Shown here one piece after another: positions 24,701 through 33,600 of a stretch of 64,000 nt of DNA. Made by a program: the position numbers and the translations under genes. Numbering within the stretch: the first letter of the stretch is position 1; each line of letters opens with the position of its first letter. Under the pieces are notes generated by a model. It did no database searches. It was not told where the DNA came from and saw nothing but the letters and a program-made list of their open reading frames with translations. Source of the stretch: Morinoia aosen (Eukaryota > Arthropoda > Malacostraca > Amphipoda > Talitridae); assembly GCA_030386875.1 (NCBI GenBank), contig CM059567.1, positions 58,202,020-58,266,019 on the forward strand, given 5' to 3'.

Positions 24701-24810
24701 TTCATGAGTGACGTTCCTATAACTTCAAAGTTAAATAACGCATCATCAAGCAGAATGTCATTCATGTAAAACGTTTTTAAGTGTGTTTCTTTAGTGATTT
24801 CTTTGGGGTG
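21770..24810. mobile_element. Nest of inverted and direct copies of one repeat module
   Basis: A module of about 100 bp containing caagcagaatgtcattcatg, taaaacgttttta and cctttagtgattct occurs at about 22410-22510, 23160-23250, 24040-24130 and 24720-24800. Its inverse occurs at about 21770-21880, 21990-22100 and 22570-22680. The inner ends carry actttgaagttaaataactc-like sequence. Opposed copies can form stems of over 100 bp. No transposase reading frame is visible. Confidence 0.75.
23398..23935. mobile_element. Second foldback element inside the nest
   Basis: Left arm 23398-23524 (containing ttttcttctatgcactttcc) and right arm 23809-23935 (containing ggaaagtgcatagaagaaaa) are near-perfect inverses of about 125 bp around a loop of about 285 bp. 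These dimensions match the foldback at 21096-21630. Partial copies lie at about 23640-23730 and 24500-24600. Confidence 0.8.
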
Positions 24811-25016
24811 GGATTTTAATTTCCGTGAAGGGGTAAACTCCATATTGACACGTGCTGATGCTTGACGTATGATCATTTTGAAAGATATAACCTGTAAATT
24901 GAAAATTTGTTAACAAGAACTCAAACCATCAATTAAAGGAGAAAGAGCTATTTTAATAAGCATATCAACAATCTAAATTTCTTAATTATGATGTTTTAAA
25001 TGTTTCAACTCTTTAA

Positions 25017-26167
25017 GGGCACGGTTTGGGTCTATTTTCAGATTATGGTCATTTTTCAGTTTATAAACTCATCTTATAGAGATTTTTCTTGCGCATCCAA
25101 CGATATAATTGGCTTTCAAGTGCGTCAATTGGTTGGTCTTCTGGACGGGGTAAAAGACGCGCACTAGTGTGACCTTGGGGTGCGCCAATGGATGGGTGAC
25201 CTCCCTCTTCCCCCCCCATTACGAGCCAGTATTGAGTGTTTCTCTACTGGAATAGCAAGAGAGTTCATTCATGGCCTAACTTGAAATGCTCTCGTACTCA
25301 AACGAAACATAGTATTACTCAGTGATAAATTATGATGGTGTAATTGAGTGTTTGTTTTGAGTCCTGCTGCTGAGTCATCAGCTAATTAGCTGGCTATGTA
25401 AACATAAACGCCTCCCGGAGTTTTGAAGCTACAGGAATGGCAATTATATCAATCAAAAGGGCTTAAAAAGAGCTACAAAGCAATACAGGTTTTTGAAAAA
25501 AAATTTAGTCAGCATTGAAAATGAAAAATTGTTGAAAAATTGACCCTTTTTTGAAATGGATCCTTACCCACTATTTTGAAGGTACATAAGAAGGTACAGA
25601 ATCACTGAGAAGACTCAATTAAAAAATTAGTACAGAACGAAAAAATTTTTTTTTTGGAAAAATGGCTTTTCTGAATACTCACCTTCTTGATTTTTGAAAA
25701 CCTACTCCTCCCACCGTTTTGAAGGTACAGAGATGGCGAGCATACCAATCAATAGCGATTGAAAAGGAAAATAGATCAGGTACAAAAGTTTTTTAAAATT
25801 TTAATTCACCTCGAAAATTAGAAGCAAATTATTAAAAAAAATGGAAAAGAGGTCATTTTTGGGGAAAAAAGTTCTCAAAATTCAAAAAATCAAATAATCG
25901 AAAAACTTTTGCACCGGAGCTCTAGACAAGACAATTTGCTATCTAGAGAATATTTTCTGAGTTCTCTGAGTTGAAAATTGTAGGAGGAGTAGGATTTTCC
26001 GCAACACATGTTTTTTCATGTTTTTTTAAGAAAAATCTTATTCACGTATGGTTACAAAAAATTTGCACAAATCAAAAAAATTATTAATAACAATTTACAT
26101 TGACGGTAGATATCTCAGAAAAATCCACCGAGAACTTACAGACTTTTTTTTACCCCAAACCGTCCCC
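25017..26167. mobile_element. 1.15-kb non-autonomous TTAA-flanked DNA transposon
   Basis: It is flanked by TTAA on both sides (25013-25016 and 26168-26171). The terminal inverted repeats are gggcacggtttggg at the left and ccccaaaccgtcccc at the right, with one mismatch region. The interior is homopolymer-rich and has no long frame. A TTAA target and G-rich termini fit the piggyBac or Kolobok superfamilies; I cannot choose between them without a transposase. Confidence 0.8.
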
Positions 26168-26171
26168 TTAA

Positions 26172-27561
26172 AAGAGGCCTATTTGTTTCTCCCTCTGTTG
26201 AGTTAATAATGATGCAAATTTTTAGTTGTTTTTCAGAGTACACATGTTCGAAATTTTTATTTTTAAATGACTGTAAAAAGACATTGATAAATTATAAAAG
26301 ATGTTCCCATTTAAAAATAAAAAATTATCTGTCCTATATTTTGATTCAGAAGATGTAGCATTTTTTACTTGATTAATATTCAAGGGAAAAAATTTTAAGA
26401 GCATTTTATTACTGAAATGATATTTTTTACACTTAGAATAAACTAAACTCCCTTCAGATAATACTGTAATGAAAACATTTTTGCAATAACAGAACTGATG
26501 TGTGTCAGAAACCTCTCAGAGATAAGTATATCAAGGGAGATTTCCTGACTGTGGAACTTGCAAGTATCTCGCCCTTCTTAAGAATGTATGTAAATCTTTA
26601 GCTGTACTCAGGTGGTCTTGTTTTGATCTTGGTCATGATATATTAAAAAGTATTTTTCTGTGAAGACCTTTGCTAGCTAGGTACCACAAAATGCTGTATG
26701 CTTCTTGCAAAAGTCTATTGTGAATTTTGAAATGAGATTAAGTATTCCCTATGTTCTATTCGTTACCTCTCTGACTCCCTTGAAAGTCAGTATTCTGTGT
26801 AACCAACTTTTTCAAGAGCATCTTTCATTCTTCATATCATTGAGGTGTTAAGGATTTTTTTCTTCTAGTCCAGCTAATTGTGCTTATCAAGACACTTTTA
26901 TTTGCTACTTCAATGTTGTACTTGTACGGCCATGATGGTGTTGCTGCTTCAGCCGTTGAGCTCCGTTTGAGGCGAGTGAAGCAGCGGCCTTACTCTATAT
27001 ACTCCTGAGGTTAGTATCGGTGGTACGCGGGGGAGGAGTTGGAACTTTTTATTAAATAAATTTATATTCGGACATATTAAGACTACTGAACAGTTGCATG
27101 ACTAGAAATGAGATTTTAGTGGTAACTAAGGTAGTGCACTACATACTTGAAGCTTTATCTTTAAAGTTTTTGTATGATAATTTCTAAACTAATTGAAAGC
27201 AGAGATTCAACCTTTAATGTTACTTGTGTTAATGGCATTTAGCCTTCATCTATTATGTGTTGACTTGTTACTTTTGGCAAAAATTGTCAGGTTATGCTTG
27301 AACAGGAATTGGTCAGCCCAGGAAATATTTAGTTACTTAGGTTAAAAAATATCTTTGAATTTCTTGAGCATCTGAAAAGAATAACAGTGATTATGTTCAA
27401 GCAACATCCTCTTTTTAACCAATATTCATCCTTGTTAAATTTGAACTGCTGCATCAAAGAACAACATAATTGTAAAATACCATAATTGTAATATTTCTTT
27501 GTGCAGTGCATCTTGTTTTGGTTGAATAAATTTGCTTTATCTATAAAGTAACAATTTACAG
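26172..27561. other. Upstream flank of the SS18 gene, possible 5' untranslated exon
   Basis: GC-richer sequence at about 26920-27010 (gccgttgagctccgtttgag, gaagcagcggcctt) ends in cctgag followed by gttagt, a plausible donor. This could be a non-coding first exon joined to the acceptor (caatttacag) at 27552-27561. No TATA box was identified. Confidence 0.35.
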
Positions 27562-27587
27562 CATAGGCTGTGTCCTAATTGGCCATC

Positions 27588-27659
27588 ATGACGTTGGCAT
27601 ATCCAAACCAAAGCAGTCAGCGGCCCAGACCGGCTCCTACGTCTTCACAAATACAGAAG
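27588..27659 (+). CDS. SS18 homologue coding exon 1
   Basis: 24 codons, ATG to AAG, donor gtatgt. It encodes a Ser/Gln/Pro-rich leader ending SSQIQK, which joins in phase 0 to MLDEN in exon 2. The exon itself starts after the acceptor caatttacag, so 27562-27587 is 5' untranslated sequence. Confidence 0.9.
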
Positions 27660-30600
27660 GTATGTGCTTTTAAATTATTCTGTGCTGTTTAGTCTGTACT
27701 CCAAGATCCTTTTTCAAATTGGAATAACTTGGGGTGATGCCCTGTATGACTATTGTTCTTTGATGTTTGTATGTGTCTCACATTGCAATAGTTGCTTAAT
27801 TTTTGTGAATGCAGCCATCCCTACCTCTAATGTAGGAAAGTGTCTAAAGTTTAGAAATACTTCTAACATATTGAATGACAAGGCAAAGTATTTTAAATTT
27901 GAAAATGCTCAATACAAGAGGGCACGTTGAATTTTGAAACCAAGTATGCAAATTTGGAAATAACTCAATACAAGAAGACACATTGAGTTTTGAAGCCAAG
28001 TATTACTAACTTGAAGACACTTGTTACAAGAGAATACATTGAATTTTGAAATCAAGGATTACAAGTTTAAAATATACATTTTACATCATCAGTACACTTT
28101 GAATAATGAAGAGTGAACACTTTGGGCTCATGTACTGTAGTGTAGTTAGCTGTTTTGATAATTTTGAGAAGACAGTGCTGCTCAGTGAGCGCTCTGACTC
28201 ATTAGAGGCAGTGTTATTCTTATGATAAATAACAGCAAATGTCTGGAGTAGTTTATTTTTCATTTTATTAAAGTACAGTCATAACTCTTCTTACAAAATT
28301 AATTCATTCTAGATGGGGTTTTGTAACAGGATTTTTTTGTCAGTAGAGTTGCATGTTACATGTAAAAGATCTGGTTTGTTCTGAGGCCCCAATACCACCT
28401 TCTAAACCCTTTAAAAATGATAAAAGTAAACCAATTTTGTATGAAACATGTTAAAATTATAATAAAATTATTTATTATCCCATTAAAATGAATGAGACAT
28501 CCGAATCATTCACCATTAGGGTTGGGAAAATAAGCACACTTGAAAAACTCGCAAAACAACAGTAACTCTGTACTTTATATGCATTAGAACTTCATGACAA
28601 ACAAGGGTCAAGGGGTCACCAAAAGCACCATGGGTATCATGGAGCTGCAGCTTCCTTCTAGCCAATGGGAGGCCAGCAGGGTGTTGGGAGATAGCCAATG
28701 GGAGAGCAACCTTATCGCACCAATTTCATAACTAAACACAGGATGCTACAAGTGTATTTACATTTCAGGCAGCTGCAAAGGTGAGCGCACATTGTTTGAA
28801 TTTTTGAGGTTTCATGTTTCATAACTTTAATTTCTTTCATACTCAGAGATGATAATTTTAATTAAAGGGGTTTCATATCTTGGATCATTAGTTGGTTGGG
28901 TCTTTTGCAAGGTGAGGTATGACTGAAATTTGTTGTATGAAATGAAATGCCTTCCTTGATTAATGGGTGCTAATTTTTGAAAGTTTTTCCCATCTGGTTA
29001 TGCTGTCAAGCATTGCACCAGCATTATGTGCACTTTTTCATGTTATTTTTTAATGCTAGTTGAATTAATTATTTATGTTTTCTCTTCATTGCAGATGTTG
29101 GATGAAAATTACCAGCTCATCAAGACCATCTCCGAGTTCCAGAGTCAAGGAAATGCTCACGAGTGCTACCAGTTAGTGTTTTTTTTGTTTAGACTTAACC
29201 TGCCTTGGCTTTTTGTGGGATGTTTGATTAATAGGCTGGACAATATTAGCTATTTTCTGTCATTGAATAGGGTAAAATGTCAAAGTATATGTAGATTAAC
29301 CAGGACTACCATCATTGATACTTTTATTATGGAAAATTGGCACAAGTTGAACTGACAATAGCTTTAGTCATGACACTGTTGAATTGAGTAGGATTTTATC
29401 AGCTCTCTGTATACTTAGCATAATATTTCATTTTCTTCAATTTAGTTGAAATTCTGGTGCAACATGCATAAATTACCTGTGTATGAAATTCAGTTATGTT
29501 AATATTCGATTTCTGATTTTATTATGAAAATGGCTATTGACATTGTTCACCTTGGCTTCCATGTGATAAGGTTATGAAAAATGTGCATTCGGTAACTTTT
29601 AATACTGGCTTTGAATTCATTGCATTTAATCTACCTTATCTTTTTTATGATAACATTTCTGTTGGTTTTTGGTGCTCATGATTAATGAAAGTTTAAAATA
29701 AGTTGTCAAGTGTTTCATCAGTCATGTTATGAAAATTGGGTACGTGGAGGCTGCACTTAATCCCAAGATTTATATTTTTTAAATTTATTTTTCTCTTGGT
29801 GGGTGCAGATATTTAATAATGTGATGCATTCCATATCCTTGCCAGCACAATTAATGTGATGAAAGATCTTTTAGAGAAGACCATCTACTGGTTTAAAAAT
29901 GGTGTTCTAAATGTAATGGTTATTATGACTAATTAAAAGAGGAGGTTTCTACCCACCTTAATCCTATAATTTGGATGTGCAGGTACCAGCTCAGCCTCCA
30001 TCACAACCTCACGTACTTGGCTTCATTTGCTGACACGAGCCAGAACATGGCGCAGCTGCTGCCGGTGAGAGGCTGTGCCTGCCTGGCTGCTACTGCTCTT
30101 GTTTAGCTTGTGCATTTTGTTGGGGTGTTTGAGGTGTCACCATTTTGGTACTGAGTACATAGTCTGGAAACTTTTGGATGATAATGTTTTTGCTTTGGTG
30201 GTCAAGGTGTCACCATTTTAGTATGAAGCAAATAGCTTAGTGGGAACTTCTGTAACATCCTTGCTTTGACCTGTGGCTGAGAGTAGTTGAGGTTTCACCA
30301 TTTTAGTATGAAGCAAATAGCTTAGTGGGAACTTCTGTAACATCCTTGCTTTGACCTGTGGCTGAGAGTAGTTGAGGTGTCACCATTTTAGTATGAAGCA
30401 AATAGCTTAGTGGGAACTTCTGTAACATCTTTGCTTTGACCTGTGGCTGAGAGTAGTTGAGGTGTTTCCATTTTAGTATGAAGCAAATAGCTTAGTGGGA
30501 ACTTCTGTAACATCCTTGCTTTGACCTGTGGCTGAGAGTAGTTGAGGTGTTTCCATTTTAGTATGAAGCAAATAGCTTAGTGGGAACTTCTGTAACATCC

Positions 30601-33600
30601 TTGCTTTGACCTGTGGCTGAGAGTAGTTGAGGTGTTTCCATTTTAGTATGAAGCAAAAAGCTTAGTGGGAACTTCTGTTACATCCTTGCTTTGACATGTA
30701 GCTGAGAGTAGTTGAGGTGTCTCCATTTTAGTATGAAGCAAATAGCTTAGTGGGAACTTCTGTTACATCCTTGCTTTGACATGTAGCTGACAGTAGTTGA
30801 GGTGTCACCATTTTAATTTTGAGTAAATAGCTTAGTGGGAACTTCTGTATACTCGTAATTATATCTTGCTATGGTGTGTGGCTGAAAATGGTCGAGGTGT
30901 CACAATGTTACTGCTGAGCAAATAGCTTAGCGGCAACTTCTGTATAAGTGTGTCCTTGCTTTGACATGTTGTTAGGGTATTTGAGGTGTCACCATTTTGG
31001 TGCTGAGCAAATACGAGTAGCTTAGTGGGACCTTCTGTGTAATTATGTCTTTGCTTTGACATGTGGCTGAGAGGGGTTAAGTTTTCAACATTCTGGTACC
31101 AAGTGTATAGCTTAGTGGGTGTTGTTTGCTCATATCTTTGCCTGGGTATAGGGTTGAGCGTGGTAAGGTGTCACTATTTAATGTTAATTGTTGGTTGAAC
31201 ACCTTATGGAGAATTGTTGTTGATGGATTTCACAGGGTAACATAATTGGCATCAAACTATAGGTAAACACTTGTCTGATATTCATGTCAAATCAATAGAG
31301 TCAGCTGCAATTTTAATGATAGTAGGTTCTTACATTTACCCAGAAAGGTGAAATGAGCTTTTGGAATGTAATAAGCTATTTTGTGTGCAATAGATTGGTA
31401 GCATTGGTCTGTTGAACAAAGTCTGCTGTGAAATTACTTTCTTAAAGTATTTTCAATTAATGTTTCCTTTTAGTCACTGTATTTGGTTTTGAAAACTTCA
31501 TTTTTAATGTTAGTTATGTTATAGGGCTCAATCACAGTAGCTAAAATAGTATGATTCAGTATTAGGCTAGTTAAGGTTTTAAAATAAGATTTAACTAAAG
31601 TCAGTTGCAAGTGTTAGCCTCAACATTTTGACCCCAATTGGTCAAACTGAAGTTCAATATTCAGCTCAAATTTAAGTCAATTGTAGTAAGCAATTTCACA
31701 GATAGTAAACATCAGCTGGATCATGCCCTCATTCAAATTTAAGTCAGTTTATATGAAAATTGAGTTTGTGACTACTGGTCGGTCTTCAGCATTACTTCGT
31801 GGCTACCTGTGGCTCCTGCTGCAGTCAAAGTGTCAACACGTTCACTACGTCTCCGCAGTTGCTCTAGTCTGTGTGGTTTGGTTAGAAGAAGCAGAATTGT
31901 TAAGCCATTTACTGCAAACTTACATTCTTATCCTTTCTAAAAAGCGAAAAAAGTCTAGTTGTACAATATTATTCTAACTTGTACACTTGTAGGTGGTGAA
32001 ATCAGTAAAATGGTTACCATTGTTACTGGTATATAAATAAGTAATTTACCAAGTGGTACACATATGCAGCAATATGTGGTGAATATGTTGACCCTTCAAA
32101 GCCCCATAGGACCAAATTGTCCTATTCCAAAATAAGCTTCAATGTATTGTATTTCTTTTCCAATTTGTTCCGTAATGTGTTCCTGAAAGTGCACTGCCGA
32201 TTGGTGGTAGTTTCTCCTAAATTTTGGTATCAGAGACAACCTGATACCAGCCCAGCCTATTGATAGTGGATGTGATAACGGCTACATGAGTACTAGAATG
32301 CTGATGTTGAGTTAACAGTGGATGTGATAATGGTAATGAGTTCAAAAATGCTTACGTTAACGAGTTGAATTGTGTGCAGCCGCCCACCCCAGTGGGTCAA
32401 ACCACCAACAGCAGTGGGGGCGGCAGTGAGGGACCACCCAGTGGGGCAGTGAACCAAGGAGGCCCACCTGGAGGGCAGAGCAACGCCCACCCGGCCCCAG
32501 GTGGGCCCCCGTACCCCACCCAGCAGTCAGGTTACCGTCCGCCTGGCCCACCCAGCATGGGGCCTGGCCCACCTCCCCCAGGGGCTCCCCCCGGGGCTGG
32601 CTTCAGGATGCCCTATGGACAGCACGGACAGGGGTCCCCGTACCCTCCCCAGCCCTACCCTCCGCACCAGGTATCTTCTATTTCTGTTTTTTGTTGGATT
32701 TTGTTTTGTTTTTCATCCTTATGCAAAATTTTGTTGGGTTGTTCTACCCTCCGCACCAGGTATTGTTTATTTCTGTTTTTTGTTTGGGTTTCATCCTTCT
32801 GCAAAAATTTGTTGAGTTGTCCTACGCTCCCTACCAGGCATTGTTTAGTTCTGTTTTTTTGTTTGGTTTTCATCCTTATGCTAAATTTTGTTGGGTTGTC
32901 CTACCCTCCACACCAGGTATTGTTTAGTTCTGTTCTTGCTTGTTGAATTTTGTTTTGGGTTTCATCCATATTCACAATTTTGTTGGGTATTTCCCCCCAC
33001 CAGGTATTGTTAAGTTCTGTTTTTTGTTGGATTTTGTTTTCGTTTTTTATCATTATGCGAAATTTTGTGGGCGCTTGTCCTACCCTCCACACCAGGTATT
33101 GTTTAGTTCTGTTTTTTGTTGGTTTTTGTTTTTTGTTTTTTTATCCTTACTCACGGTTTTGCTTTGTGATCAGGCGATCTTCTAGCTTTCACTGCGTGTG
33201 CTAAAAAAAAAAACATGAATTACTGTGGGTTAAACACTGGGGCTAGCTACACTGTTGTCCTACTCGTGTGTGGGCTGTGGATTTGAGTGGATGTATAAAT
33301 TGGTGTCTGTGGAAATAAACTTAGTGTTTATTGAAATTTTTATCCATGAGAGCAAATAAACATTAAAGTATTCTCTAGAAATGGAATGGATTTTTTATTT
33401 TATATTCCATATTTTCAATCAAAGTTTAGGATCACTCTGTATGAATCACTGCATTTCAATTGTGCTTGACGCATCTTCATTGACATCTGAGTTCCTTAGA
33501 GGGTAGACTCTGGGTTGGATTAGTTAGGAATTTCTATCTTGTGCTATAGGGACTGGCGTTCCCAGGTGGGATGTAGTAAGGTTACCTCTGCCGTAGATAA

